Below are positions 25,981 through 35,593 of a DNA stretch of 44,677 nt, piece after piece. Every line of letters starts with the position of its first letter. The first letter of the stretch is position 1. The notes under the pieces are model-generated. The model saw nothing but the letters and a program-made list of their open reading frames with translations, ran no database searches and was not told the DNA's origin. The DNA is from Treponema sp. (GTDB taxonomy: Bacteria > Spirochaetota > Spirochaetia > Treponematales > Breznakiellaceae): contig JAITRH010000199.1 of the NCBI GenBank assembly GCA_031288495.1, positions 1 through 44,677 of the forward strand, given 5' to 3'. The translations under genes were made by a program, and so were the position numbers.

Positions 25981-26678
25981 CAGGTCTCACCTGCCACGAT
26001 CTGTATATGTTTCCGTATCTCTTTTTGCTGGGATGCTACGGAGGCTATACTCAGCGCTCGGCGCAGCCAATTTCTCGCTTCCATAGCCTCCCCATTCTTA
26101 AAATAGGCCCATCCTAAAGAATCAAGATACGCTGCATTGTCAGGATTACGATCTACCGCTTTCTTGCAGAACACCAGTCCCTGCTGTACATTCATGGCAG
26201 TATCCACCAAGATATATCCCAGGCCATTCATAGCAGTGGTATTGTTATTATCTAATTGCAGGGCTTTGGTATACAACTCCACGGCTTTTTGATACTGCTT
26301 CTCGGAACAAGCCGAATAGGCCAGGACCGTATAGAGCTGTACCGATTCAAATCCGATTTCCGAGAGACGGTTCAGTTCAAATTCCGCCATTTGCGTCCGT
26401 TCAGTAATGACATAAATGTAGGCTAAGGTCAAACGGCATTGATATACCCTCAGGATATTTGATTCCGCGTTTATCACCTGTTCCAGATGGAAAAGGGCAT
26501 CATCGAAATGCCCGAGTTTTGTATAACAAAGCCCCAAATAGTAGGCAAGTTCGGTAGTAACTTTGATATCTTCTGTATTGCTAAGTAACTGCTGAAATAT
26601 CCGCAAGGCCATATCCCATCGTTTCAGATTAAAAAGGCGAATTCCCTCTTGTAATGTTTCCGTAAGCGTTGCCGTCAT
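25980..26678 (-). CDS. TPR-repeat protein
   Basis: 232 residues made of tetratricopeptide repeats, e.g. AYYLGLCYTKLGHFDDALFHLEQVI, with continuing units through AYLDSLGWAYFKNGEAMEARNWLRRAL. No signal peptide, so it is probably cytoplasmic. TPR proteins assemble complexes; no partner can be named beyond the gene directly downstream, whose ATG overlaps this stop codon. GGGGGA lies about 11 nt before the ATG. The 162-bp spacer between it and surE holds nothing recognisable. Confidence 0.8.
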   Translation of the reverse strand: MTATLTETLQEGIRLFNLKRWDMALRIFQQLLSNTEDIKVTTELAYYLGLCYTKLGHFDDALFHLEQVINAESNILRVYQCRLTLAYIYVITERTQMAEFELNRLSEIGFESVQLYTVLAYSACSEKQYQKAVELYTKALQLDNNNTTAMNGLGYILVDTAMNVQQGLVFCKKAVDRNPDNAAYLDSLGWAYFKNGEAMEARNWLRRALSIASVASQQKEIRKHIQIVAGET

Positions 26679-26840
26679 CTCAGATAGTCCCCCTTGTTTC
26701 TAAACCTTATCGCGATAAGCACTACTCTGCTTAAAAAGCCATTCTCATCTAACCGTACCTACCGGCAGGGATTTTAAAACCGACTCCTCTATTAATTATC
26801 TTACAAAACAGGTAATTTCTTCACTGAAATCTAAGCGATT

Positions 26841-27617
26841 TCACCGGTATTTTTTAGGAGGGCGGTGGGCGACAGCGGCGTATTCCGGCGCACCGGGACA
26901 GAGATCCCGGCTTACCACCGGATGCACGAATATGGGGCTTACGGAGACGTAGTTTCGGGAAACCGCATCCCAGTCCGAACCGTTTTCCGGTTCAGCCCCT
27001 GCTGCTCCGGCATTCATAAAACAATATTTCTTGCCGTCAGGAGCATCAAAGACCGATACCCCGTCATGGTAAACCCGCAAGGCAGGAAAGGTAGTCGCTA
27101 TACCCTCAGGACCTCCGGGGGTATTAGGGATGTTTACATTGATGAAGGTATCGGTCTTCCACGGTGCGATCAATGCTTCAAGATGCTCCACCGCAAAGGA
27201 TACCGCCGCTTCCCAGTAAAAAGTACCCTCCCCCGCTAGGGAAAAGGCTATGGCCGGCAGATCGGAGAGACTCCCCTGGCGGGCCGCTGCAGCAGTACCG
27301 GAATAGACGATATCGGTTCCCATATTCGCGCCTTTATTGATACCGGATACCACCAGGTCAGGCTTAACCGGGAGGATCCCTGATAGGGCCACCATGACAC
27401 AATCTGCGGGAGTCCCGGAACAGGCCCAGGTATCCCTTCCTTGAGGGGTCAAACCGATAGGGGCGGATAAAAAAGACAGGCTGTGGGAAACCCCAGAACG
27501 GTTTGAATCAGGAGCTACAACCCATATACGGTGCCGGCCCTGGGCACGCAAAGCCGCTGCCAAGAGGAGCAAACCCTCTCCTGCGATGCCGTCATCATTG
27601 GTTACGAGTATATTCAT
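26841..27617 (-). CDS. surE: 5'/3'-nucleotidase SurE
   Basis: Metal-dependent phosphatase of nucleoside monophosphates and short polyphosphate. Family motifs: MNILVTNDDGIAGEGL (Asp-Asp metal ligands at the N-terminus), APDSNRSGVSHSL, CSGTPADCVMVAL, VVSGINKGANMGTDIVYSGTAAAAR (Asn metal ligand). Length 258 is usual. The start lies 6 nt after the stop of the galactokinase-like gene, so the two are co-transcribed. The ATG has no strong ribosome site, consistent with coupling. Confidence 0.93.
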   Translation of the reverse strand: MNILVTNDDGIAGEGLLLLAAALRAQGRHRIWVVAPDSNRSGVSHSLSFLSAPIGLTPQGRDTWACSGTPADCVMVALSGILPVKPDLVVSGINKGANMGTDIVYSGTAAAARQGSLSDLPAIAFSLAGEGTFYWEAAVSFAVEHLEALIAPWKTDTFINVNIPNTPGGPEGIATTFPALRVYHDGVSVFDAPDGKKYCFMNAGAAGAEPENGSDWDAVSRNYVSVSPIFVHPVVSRDLCPGAPEYAAVAHRPPKKYR

Positions 27618-27623
27618 GAAACA

Positions 27624-28787
27624 TTAAGCCGGTACAAGCCGGGTTCCTGTGCCAAGCTTGATTTCATACAGAACCGGATGGAATCCGAAGATCCGTTCAT
27701 AATCCTCAAGCCGCCGCCGGTATTCTTCAATCGACCCTTCTTTAATAAAGGTATAGGTACAGCCTCCAAAACCCGGGCCGGTCATCCGGGAACCGAGGAC
27801 GCCGTCGATTTCCTGAGCCCGTTTCACGAGCCAGTCAATCTCCGGACAGGACACCTCATACAAATCCCGAAGACTCTCGTGAGAATGGAGTATAACCTTG
27901 GAAAGGGCCGGAACATCCATCTTATTCAGGGCCTCTTCAGCGTCATACACCCGCCTGAGTTCCTGGACAATATGCATGCTACGCCGCCGGATTTCTTCAG
28001 GGAGATCTCCCATGGATTCAATCAGATCCGCAGTAACAAAATCCCGCAAACTGGCCCCTTCTTTTTTCTGAGCAAGCAACTCAAGGCCCTTCTTGATATC
28101 ATGCCGGCGCTCGTTCAGTTCATCTTCCACCCCCATACGGGGTACCCGAGAATCCATGATGAGGATCTTATACGCGGAAATACTCGATTTGATCCGGCTT
28201 ACCTCCAAGGTGGTTTCATCTACCATGAGAAACTCATCCTGCCGGGCAGCCAGGGCAATGACATAATCAACGGGATTGGTAGGCTCCTCAAAAAAGAGCT
28301 TGTTGGAAAGGATAAGCCGGTCTAACAGGTCGTCGTCGCCGATAGCTACGTTGAAAAATTCCCGCAGGGCCACAGCCGCGGCTACCTCTATGGCCGATGA
28401 AGATGCAAGTCCAATATGCTGAGGAATATTCCCGCTCAGGGTAAAATTCAGGCCTTTTACAGGATACCCCATACTCGCAAATATATGGATCCCCACCTTG
28501 ATATAATTAGCCCACCGATCTTCCCGTTTATACTTAAGATTTACCAGGGTGGTTCGTTTCCGTTCTCCCAGATCCGCAGCATAAAAACGAAGGGAACTAT
28601 CCTTCCGGGGGCTTACCGCAACACGGATATACCGATCGATTGCTGAAGAGAGAAATAATCGAGCCGCCGGCTCCCCATGCTCGCCCAGGTAATGAACCCT
28701 GCCGGGCGCTTCGGCAATAACCATAGGTTCGGATCGGTCAGCGTTTAACGCGTATTCTTTACGATGGATATGACCGATGTCCAACAT
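27624..28787 (-). CDS. Galactokinase-like GHMP kinase
   Basis: 387 residues with the three GHMP motifs: APGRVHYLGEHGEPA (the substrate-binding motif; galactokinases have PGRVNLIGEHTDYN), IPQHIGLASSSAIEVAAA (ATP loop) and GSRMTGPGFGGCTYTFI (motif 3). The base Asp is present in NPVDYVIALAARQD. In motif 1 the Asp that contacts galactose in GalK is replaced (EHGE instead of EHTD), so the sugar specificity may differ. Followed closely by surE. The N-terminal ~20 residues are not conserved in the family; an internal ATG at 28724 is an alternative start. Call is galactokinase family, exact substrate unknown. Confidence 0.75.
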   Translation of the reverse strand: MLDIGHIHRKEYALNADRSEPMVIAEAPGRVHYLGEHGEPAARLFLSSAIDRYIRVAVSPRKDSSLRFYAADLGERKRTTLVNLKYKREDRWANYIKVGIHIFASMGYPVKGLNFTLSGNIPQHIGLASSSAIEVAAAVALREFFNVAIGDDDLLDRLILSNKLFFEEPTNPVDYVIALAARQDEFLMVDETTLEVSRIKSSISAYKILIMDSRVPRMGVEDELNERRHDIKKGLELLAQKKEGASLRDFVTADLIESMGDLPEEIRRRSMHIVQELRRVYDAEEALNKMDVPALSKVILHSHESLRDLYEVSCPEIDWLVKRAQEIDGVLGSRMTGPGFGGCTYTFIKEGSIEEYRRRLEDYERIFGFHPVLYEIKLGTGTRLVPA

Positions 28788-29242
28788 GTATTAAAACCCT
28801 TATCAAATTTTTCATTGCTTTCTCTAAATCATAATAAACTAGAAGGGTTATCTGCCAACCAAAGACCTTCTTGCAATCCTTATTTAGAATCATCTTCTTT
28901 AAATAGGATATTCTGTAACTCCCTATTACTAAAAACCCTTATGCTTAATAATACTCGGAAAACGGGGTATTGTTCAATCAAAATGATAAAAATTACCCGC
29001 TCATTTAACAGGAATTGGTACTAAACCTCAGGCCTTTTCCGAACACCTGTTCATATAAACCCTAGAAGACGCCTATAGTTACAAAGGGAACTCCTCAGGA
29101 CTCGAGGAGCAATCTCTTTGCCGGGAATGTTCCTCACGAGCGGCTTGGTCAAGAGCCCGCAGGATAAAGGCACAGCCTGTGCTCAGCCTGTTTTTAGGGC
29201 ATACCATCCGGGCTGCTTGTCTGGAATGTTGGAATTAGTGAG
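28788..29242. other. Gene-free AT-rich to mixed spacer
   Basis: About 450 bp between galK-like and the repeat array with no supported ORF. AT-rich up to about 29040, which could hold the promoter of the galK-like/surE pair on the minus strand; no clean -35/-10 pair was identified. Confidence 0.4.
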
Positions 29243-29400
29243 TCCAGAACACTGGAGCTGGTAGGCCCCGACTCCCTGGGGCTAGTAGGGTGTGTCCCCT
29301 GCACGCTAGGAGGCCCCGGCCCCCTGGGGCTAGTTCACCCAGAACGCCGGAGCTAATTGGCCCGGAAGCTTGGGGCTGGTTGGCCCGGAACCGGGAATTA
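29243..29400. repeat. GC-rich array of about seven repeats with 23-bp period
   Basis: Units include 29243-29265, 29267-29289, 29315-29337, 29338-29360 and 29361-29383, with one irregular unit and a partial last one. The shared pattern is CCCGGAA....GGGGCTAGTTGG, i.e. a CCCGG start and a central GG(A/G)GCT. It lies just 3' of the ABC permease gene. Confidence 0.75.
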
Positions 29401-29508
29401 CCGCATACGTACCATGAGCTTGGCCATAGAGCAGAAAGGCCGCGAATGTATCCGAATCATTCCCGGACCCCTCCTATTCCATTGCTCCCCCAATCGGGGT
29501 ATGGCAAA

Positions 29509-32500
29509 TCAATCCGATGCCTTCAAGGAATCGGCCAGGGTGATATGCCGTAGTTTTTTCAGCATTACCAGATCCACCCCTCCGGAGAAGACCAGGGTCA
29601 AGGCCGTAGAAAGCCCAAAGCTGAGCGGTGCGATACGTCTGCCGAACATGAGATCCGCATTTTCAGCCACGCCGATGATAAACCTATGGAGGGGTATGCC
29701 CAGCAAGAGGCCCAATCCGGCGCCAAGGATACTGAGGACGCTTATTTCCCGGAATATATACGCCGCAGCTTCGGCCTGGTGGAAGCCCAAGACCCGGAGG
29801 GTAGCGATCTCCCGGGTTCGCTCGGTAATGTTAATGTTGGTGAGGTTATAGAGCACAATCATGGCAAGCCCTCCGGCAGCGAAGATAAGCACCAGAACCA
29901 CAAACCCGATACTGTCCAGCAGCTTGGTATAAGAGGCCTGGACCTGAGGGATAAACTCAACGCCGCTTATTTCCTTATGGGAGAGGAGATCCGCCGCAAG
30001 CGCATCCTGCAGGGTTCCCGAGTGGCCGGTGTGGGCAAAAAGGGTCCGGTATACCAAGGGATCCCCCAGTTCCTGGGTATATACCCTCGTCCCCAGGTAG
30101 ACCGGAGCGCCCACGTAGTTTTCGGTAATCCCCGATAGGATGAAGGAACCCCGCCGGCCTGCAGCGTTTTCCAGCACTACCGTATCCCCGGGTTTAAGCC
30201 CCCAGGTTTCGGCTATTTTTTCGGTGAGTACCACCGAGGTAGCGGAAAAAGGAAGGGGCCGCCGGGTTTTCCGGTCCCGCAGGGTGATATAGTCCCCTAG
30301 GGCCTCGGGGTTTTGGGGAACCACCAGGGAAACGCTGAGCCCTTTGGTATCGGCCCCGGGGAACAGCACCGCCGATTCACTGTGGATGGGGAGCCACCGG
30401 CTTAAGCCGCTCCCCGGGGGAGGCTCAGGAAAGGCATCCTCCTTCAGGGAAAAGCTAAGCTGTACATCGTATCGAAGGATTTCCTCAAACTGGGTCCGGG
30501 CAATATCGATCATAGAATCCCGAAGCCCGAAGGCCGCTACCATGAGGGCGGTACAGCCGGCGATTCCGGTAACGGTCATAAAGAAATGCTTCTTCTGCCG
30601 GATCAGGTTTCGGGCGGTAACCTTATGGGTAAACTTCATACGGGTCCAGAGCCACGGAAGGTATTCAAGAAAGATCCGTTTCCCGCATTTCGGGGGCCGG
30701 GGCAGCATGAGGAACGCGGGCTTTTCCCAGAGGGTGTGATACGCGGCATAGACCGTAGCTCCCAGGGTACAGCTCAAGACCAGGGCGCAGGCGATAAGCC
30801 CAAAGGGCCAGTTAAATTCGGTTACCAATGGGGGCAGGTGATACCTGGTGGCAAAGGCCCGGTAAATGATGACAGGCAGTCCCTGGAAACCTGCGGCCAT
30901 CCCCACGAGGCAGCCCAAAACCCCGGTTAAACCGCCGTAAACCAGGTACTTGTACAGGATGCTCCGTTTTTTATACCCCAGGGCCTTTAAGGTACCGATG
31001 GGAATCCGATCTTCCTCCACCATGCGGGTCATGGTGGTAAGGGCTACCAAAACCGCGATAAGGAGAAAAAACAGGGGAAAGACTTTTGCCACATCGGCGA
31101 TCTTTTCCGCGTTAACCTGGTAGTTTATATACCCCATATTGGTATTGCGGTCCAGCACGTACCAGCGAGGGGTTTCAATGGTCAGAGCCTCCACCTGCTT
31201 CCGGGCATCCGCAAGGGCCGCTGCGCCGGCCTGCAGGGCTTGGCGGGCTTCCTGCTCCTTAGCCCTATAAGCGGCCTCCCCTGCGGCAAGGCGACGGCGG
31301 GCTTCGGCCAGGTTCCGCTGCGCTTCGGCGATTTCCTGTTCCCCCGCGGCAAGCTCTGCCTGAGCTTCGGAAAATTGCCTGGCCGCTTGGGCTTTACCTG
31401 CTTCAAGCTGCGCCCGAGCCTTACGCAGTTCCCCTGCTTCTCCCCTAAGCCGGTCCATACCGGCTTCAAGAGCCGCACGGCCTGCATCGTATTCCGCCAC
31501 TCCCCGGCGGGCCTTGGGAAAGAGCATCTTGAAAAAGGAAGCCCTGGTCTTCTCCACCTCGCCCTGAACCGCATCAAGCCGAACCTTGCTTGCCCCAAGG
31601 GTCTGCCGCGCTTCTGCCAAGGCCGCTTCTCCCCGGTTTAGCATCCCTTCGGTATCCCGGATCTCCTGTTCCGCTTGATGCTTGTTTGCGGCAAAGGCGG
31701 CCTTGCCCTGAGCCAGGCGGGTCTCCGCAGCGGCCAGTTCCCTTGCTCCTTCGGCGATTTCCGCGGCCCCCTGGTCCAGTTCTTTACGGGCCGCGGCAAG
31801 CTTCTGTGCAGCGGTGATGCTTTCCTGCTCGTAGGTGGTTTCCGCGTGGGTTAGTTGTCCCTGGGCCTGGATGCTGGCTTCCGTAAGGATTACTTCCCGG
31901 CGGATCCTTGAACGTTCCTTACCGAGGGCTTCAATGGTACCTTTGCCCTTGTCTACCAGGGTTTGGTAAGAAGGGGTAAAGGCCCTCAGGGACCGGGCGT
32001 TTTTCAGGGTGATATAGCAATCCGTATAAGCCGGGAGGGCGTAAGCGCTTTCCCGGATGTACAGGATCATGCCGAGCCGGCCGTTGCCGATGGTGCTGGG
32101 TTCCCGTTCAGTAGAAATATAGAGGGGGCTCTTGACAATGCCGGTAACGGTAAAGGTCTTGCAGGTGTATACCTCGTTAAGACCGGTCACGGGCCCGTAA
32201 TCCAGGGAGCCCTCGGAGATGGAAAGGGTGGTACCCACCGGGATGGGGACCAGAAATCCTCCAGGGGCCTGTACCAAACACTCATCTTCCTGTTCCGGCA
32301 TCCGGCCCATGAGCAGTTCCGGGCGGTTTACGAATCCCCCCCGGTGCAGGGTTTCCAGGGGAAGCCCGTAAATCCGGGTAACCAGTTCTTCCTCCCGGGA
32401 GGTTTTGACCAGGGCATCCATGACATAAGCCCCCTGGACCAGAGCGACCTCATCAAGCCGGGCCAGGGCGTCCAGGTCGGCGGTGCTTATACCCATGGTG

Positions 32501-32757
32501 GCCTTGATGGTGAGGTCCATCATATTGGTCTCGTCGAAGTACCTATCCACCGACGCCTTCATATCCGGAGTAGTGGCGAGGAGGCCGGAGAGAAACCCCA
32601 CCCCCAGGGCAACAATGGCAAAGATCGCCAGGAAACGCCCCAGGCTGGATCGGATTTCCCGGATGATGAGGGTCCGGTAGGTTCTCCCGCAGGGTCTCGG
32701 CTTCTTAGCCCTCTTTTTTTCCCCATAGAGAGCCGAATCCGCATAGGGGTTTACCAT
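29509..32757 (-). CDS. ABC transporter permease of the FtsX/MacB type with large coiled-coil domain
   Basis: 1082 residues. Membrane segments: one near residues 40-60 (FLAIFAIVALGVGFLSGLLA); three near 600-720 (VFPLFFLLIAVLVALTTM and two more); a further single segment near 790 (KHFFMTVTGIAGCTALMVAA) that opens the second FtsX half; and three at the C-terminus (IGFVVLVLIFAAGGLAMIVLYN onward). Two FtsX domains (GTLKALGYKK; ATLRVLGFHQAEA) show this is a full-length duplicated permease. Between the first TM and the first FtsX block lies a long Ala/Glu/Arg-rich coiled coil (about residues 300-560, e.g. ELAAGEQEIAEAQRNLAEARR) projecting outside the membrane. Overlaps the upstream ATPase gene by 7 nt. 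Substrate unknown; lipoprotein or peptide export and cell-envelope stress are typical roles. Confidence 0.85.
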   Translation of the reverse strand: MVNPYADSALYGEKKRAKKPRPCGRTYRTLIIREIRSSLGRFLAIFAIVALGVGFLSGLLATTPDMKASVDRYFDETNMMDLTIKATMGISTADLDALARLDEVALVQGAYVMDALVKTSREEELVTRIYGLPLETLHRGGFVNRPELLMGRMPEQEDECLVQAPGGFLVPIPVGTTLSISEGSLDYGPVTGLNEVYTCKTFTVTGIVKSPLYISTEREPSTIGNGRLGMILYIRESAYALPAYTDCYITLKNARSLRAFTPSYQTLVDKGKGTIEALGKERSRIRREVILTEASIQAQGQLTHAETTYEQESITAAQKLAAARKELDQGAAEIAEGARELAAAETRLAQGKAAFAANKHQAEQEIRDTEGMLNRGEAALAEARQTLGASKVRLDAVQGEVEKTRASFFKMLFPKARRGVAEYDAGRAALEAGMDRLRGEAGELRKARAQLEAGKAQAARQFSEAQAELAAGEQEIAEAQRNLAEARRRLAAGEAAYRAKEQEARQALQAGAAALADARKQVEALTIETPRWYVLDRNTNMGYINYQVNAEKIADVAKVFPLFFLLIAVLVALTTMTRMVEEDRIPIGTLKALGYKKRSILYKYLVYGGLTGVLGCLVGMAAGFQGLPVIIYRAFATRYHLPPLVTEFNWPFGLIACALVLSCTLGATVYAAYHTLWEKPAFLMLPRPPKCGKRIFLEYLPWLWTRMKFTHKVTARNLIRQKKHFFMTVTGIAGCTALMVAAFGLRDSMIDIARTQFEEILRYDVQLSFSLKEDAFPEPPPGSGLSRWLPIHSESAVLFPGADTKGLSVSLVVPQNPEALGDYITLRDRKTRRPLPFSATSVVLTEKIAETWGLKPGDTVVLENAAGRRGSFILSGITENYVGAPVYLGTRVYTQELGDPLVYRTLFAHTGHSGTLQDALAADLLSHKEISGVEFIPQVQASYTKLLDSIGFVVLVLIFAAGGLAMIVLYNLTNINITERTREIATLRVLGFHQAEAAAYIFREISVLSILGAGLGLLLGIPLHRFIIGVAENADLMFGRRIAPLSFGLSTALTLVFSGGVDLVMLKKLRHITLADSLKASD

Positions 32758-33482
32758 TCGATTTGTTCCACCCCCACCGGGGCTTGCCGGCGCTCCACCT
32801 TGAGGATTTGTCCATTCTTGATGTGGATAACCCGATCCGCCATGGGGGAGATGGCTTGATTGTGGGTAATGAGGATGACGGTTTTGCCGGTTTTCCTACA
32901 GCTCTCCTGGAGGAGCTGCAGGATCTGTTTCCCGGTCTGATAATCCAGGGCACCGGTGGGTTCATCGCAAAGGAGGATCTTGGGGTTTTTGGCCAGGGCC
33001 CGGGCAATAGCAACCCGCTGCTGTTCTCCGCCTGAAAGCTGGGCTGGAAAATTATGCATCCGATGGGAGAGGCCCACCGCGGCGAGGACCTCCTTCGGGT
33101 CATAGGGATCAAGGCAAATTTCCGAGGCAAGTTCCACATTTTCCAGGGCGGTCAGGTTCTGAATCAGGTTATAAAACTGAAAGACAAAGCCCACGTCGTG
33201 CCGGCGGTAATCGGTTAACTGCCGCTCGTTCATACGGCTGATGACGGAGGTATCCAGGATAATGGTCCCCCGGTCGCAGGAGTCCATGCCCCCCAGCATG
33301 TTAAGGAGGGTGGTCTTACCCGCGCCGCTGGGACCAACGATAACACAGAATTCCCCTTTTTCGATGCTGAAACTCATCGTATCCGCGGCGATGATCCGCT
33401 GTGCAGGTGCTTCGTTATGGTTTTTACGGTTCTCCCCAAAGTGATAATATTTACATACCCGGTTAAATTCGATATAAGCCAT
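32751..33482 (-). CDS. ABC transporter ATP-binding protein (LolD/MacB-like)
   Basis: Powers the downstream permease. Visible motifs: GPSGAGKTT (Walker A, near residue 50), Q-loop in [30 protein letters not shown] (signature), [12 protein letters not shown] (Walker B), [10 protein letters not shown] (H-loop). These are typical of the LolD/MacB/FtsE clade that works with FtsX-like permeases. The ORF opens at GTG 33491; the ATG at 33482 has GGAG eight bases upstream and is preferred. Stop and downstream ATG overlap (ATGGTAA), so the pair is translationally coupled. Confidence 0.93.
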   Translation of the reverse strand: MAYIEFNRVCKYYHFGENRKNHNEAPAQRIIAADTMSFSIEKGEFCVIVGPSGAGKTTLLNMLGGMDSCDRGTIILDTSVISRMNERQLTDYRRHDVGFVFQFYNLIQNLTALENVELASEICLDPYDPKEVLAAVGLSHRMHNFPAQLSGGEQQRVAIARALAKNPKILLCDEPTGALDYQTGKQILQLLQESCRKTGKTVILITHNQAISPMADRVIHIKNGQILKVERRQAPVGVEQIEW

Positions 33483-33710
33483 ACTGTCCACTCCGTATAC
33501 CCTGCAGGATACACCTAAAGAACAAATGCAGGAGCGCCGGGGCAGGTGCTGCGCTATAGGGGATCCCTGGGCTTAGCCCCCTGTTTTGAAAGGCGAGGGG
33601 GAACCCTTACTCCGCCTAAGCAGGGCCCTGTGCTTCCGTGTCAAAAGAGCACTCCCCGTACCATGCAGGTTATAAAGAAACGGTTCAATGCCCCGGCCTT
33701 AGGGTACGCC

Positions 33711-33739
33711 TTGATACTCTGGGTCCATCCTGCTAGTAT
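33711..33739 (+). promoter_or_regulatory. Candidate promoter of the DUF4105 gene
   Basis: TTGATA (33711-33716) and TAGTAT (33734-33739) with exactly 17 bases between. The rest of 33483-33888 holds no supported gene. Confidence 0.5.
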
Positions 33740-33888
33740 AAATATACCGTTTATCTCCTGTTATTTCTACTCATACTATGCTTAACAGGATTATGGGTAT
33801 GATTGCAAGGCGGGTTCGACTCGCTGCTGTCTATGGAGCAGGGTTAGAAGGGGCCGCGGCCCTTGAGTTCACGGGAGAGGAGCACGTT

Positions 33889-35211
33889 GTGTACGCCAGT
33901 CCTTATGAGATGCAGCGCTTGAGCCGTCATATACGATGTCGCTATAGGGCAGGGATCATGTGCCTGCTGCTGTGTTCCGCCCCCTTTTTGGCGGCCCAAA
34001 GCGAGGGGGACCCGCGTCGAGGAGATGCCTTGACCGTCAAGATCGCGGTGCTGGGACCCGGGGATGAACTGTATTTTTGGTGGGGCCACATCGGACTTAT
34101 CATTGAAGATGGGATCACCGGCAGGGCCCGGTTCTATGACTATGGGCAGTTTTCTTTTGAACAGGACCACTTTTTTGTTAATTTTGCCTTGGGCCGGCTC
34201 CTCTATAGCTGCGGCGCATCCTCTGCGGAAACCACTATTCGGGCCTACATCAGAGCGAACCGGGATGTAACCCTCTATACCCTGGATCTGCCGCCGAAAA
34301 AACGAGGGGAAATCCGGGATTTTGCGGAGACCCACATCCTCCCGGAAAACCGGAATTATTATTACCACCACTTTCGGGATAACTGTGCCACGCGGATTCG
34401 GGACATCCTGGATCTTGCCACCGATGGACAATTTAAGGCACGGTTTAGTAAAGCCCAAGGCCGCTATACCCTGCGTCAGCATATCCGCCGGCATACCTGG
34501 TTTTCCCCGTTTTTTGACTGGCTCCTCAACTTCTTGATGGGACAGGATATTGATACTCCTATCACGATATGGGAAGAAATGTTTCTCCCCGGGGAGATTG
34601 GCCGCCGGATTGAAGATTTCTCCTATCATGACCGGGAAGGGAACGAACGGAAACTGGTTGCTTCGGTGGAAGTACGTAACCGGGCCATAAACCGTCCTGC
34701 GGTTTTAGACACGCCCCCCAGGCAGTGGATCCGGGCGCTCCTTGCGGGTTTGGGTATTGCCGGGGCCCTCGGGGCCATCCGGGGAATTCGAAACTGGTGG
34801 CCTGCCCTATACCATCTGCTGTGGGGGCTCACTCAGAGCGGGCTGGGACTGTTCTTTGGGATTGCCGGTTCGCTCCTGTTCTTTATGAGCTTTTTCACGA
34901 ACCATGATTATACCTACCATAACAGTAACATCCTCTTCATAAATCCCCTGCTTTTAGGGGCCGTCCCCTTGGGGTTTATCCTGGCCTTTGGTAAGCATCC
35001 GGCAAAACGATTTTTGGCTGAAGCGGTTTTGAAGGCCCTCTGGTGCGCCATGCTTTTCGGCAGCGTCCTTTCCATGGTGATTAAGTGCTTTCCTGGGTTT
35101 TACCAGCAGAATCAGGTAAGCCAGGCTTTGGTGATACCCTTTGCCCTGATCCTAAGCGGGGTCCCGCTATGGGTAGGGGAGGCGATACACTATAAGAAAC
35201 GAGCCTCCTAG
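33889..35211 (+). CDS. DUF4105-family exported/membrane protein, possible lipoprotein N-acyltransferase-like
   Basis: A signal sequence (GIMCLLLCSAPFLAAQ) is followed by the DUF4105 domain with WWGHIGLIIED (conserved His) and HHFRDNCATRIRDIL (conserved Cys). The C-terminal third has about five membrane helices (LLAGLGIAGALGAIRG, GLFFGIAGSLLFFMSFF, LLLGAVPLGFILAFG and others). From memory, a Bacteroides DUF4105 protein (Lnb) was recently shown to N-acylate lipoproteins; His and Cys would fit a thiol acyltransferase. Spirochaetes are rich in lipoproteins, so this is a plausible but unproven role. The ORF opens at 33778, but GTG 33889 has GGGAGAGGAG six bases upstream and puts the signal peptide near the N-terminus. 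Confidence 0.7.
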   Translation: MYASPYEMQRLSRHIRCRYRAGIMCLLLCSAPFLAAQSEGDPRRGDALTVKIAVLGPGDELYFWWGHIGLIIEDGITGRARFYDYGQFSFEQDHFFVNFALGRLLYSCGASSAETTIRAYIRANRDVTLYTLDLPPKKRGEIRDFAETHILPENRNYYYHHFRDNCATRIRDILDLATDGQFKARFSKAQGRYTLRQHIRRHTWFSPFFDWLLNFLMGQDIDTPITIWEEMFLPGEIGRRIEDFSYHDREGNERKLVASVEVRNRAINRPAVLDTPPRQWIRALLAGLGIAGALGAIRGIRNWWPALYHLLWGLTQSGLGLFFGIAGSLLFFMSFFTNHDYTYHNSNILFINPLLLGAVPLGFILAFGKHPAKRFLAEAVLKALWCAMLFGSVLSMVIKCFPGFYQQNQVSQALVIPFALILSGVPLWVGEAIHYKKRAS

Positions 35212-35593
35212 TCGTTTCCGGGAGGGCTTCTCTTTTCGTATACCCCTCCATGAAAAGACCCGGTGTTGGCCCGGGCTGAACAGGTACCGGGATTGCCCTG
35301 GACGAGCAGGAGCGTGCTCTCCAGCCGCCTTTTAAACATCCTTACCAATACAAGACCTGTGCCGCCGCTCCAGTAGCCGGAATCGGTATAATAGCGTTAT
35401 GTTATCTTTAGAGAGCCGGACCGATTTTAAAACTCCCTGAGTAAGGTGTCTTGCGGTCCGATGCAGTGGGCTTGAGCAACAGTGGTCTAACCTGTGTTTC
35501 CTCTTTAAAATACTAAACGAGGGGTTTCAATGGGACATTTTGAAACAGCCTCAGGCTATTCGCATATAGTAACATAAATGAAGGAGTATTTTC
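35212..35593 (+). promoter_or_regulatory. Long leader region of the receiver-domain gene
   Basis: No gene seen. TATAAT at 35387-35392 could be a -10 element (no -35 match). CGGACCG and CGGTCCG form a distant inverted pair (about 35418 and 35454). GTTTCAA (35524-35530) pairs with TTGAAAC (35540-35546); the adjoining TTTTGAAACAGCC resembles the bacteriohemerythrin leader near 18456. Confidence 0.4.

Noticed and set aside
33546-33785. 79-residue plus-strand ORF ahead of the DUF4105 gene
   Set aside because: It spans the candidate promoter region, lacks a ribosome site, and has no recognisable family.
33808-33826. GGTTCGACTC, a tRNA T-loop-like string
   Set aside because: No pairing T stem, anticodon arm or acceptor stem surrounds it.
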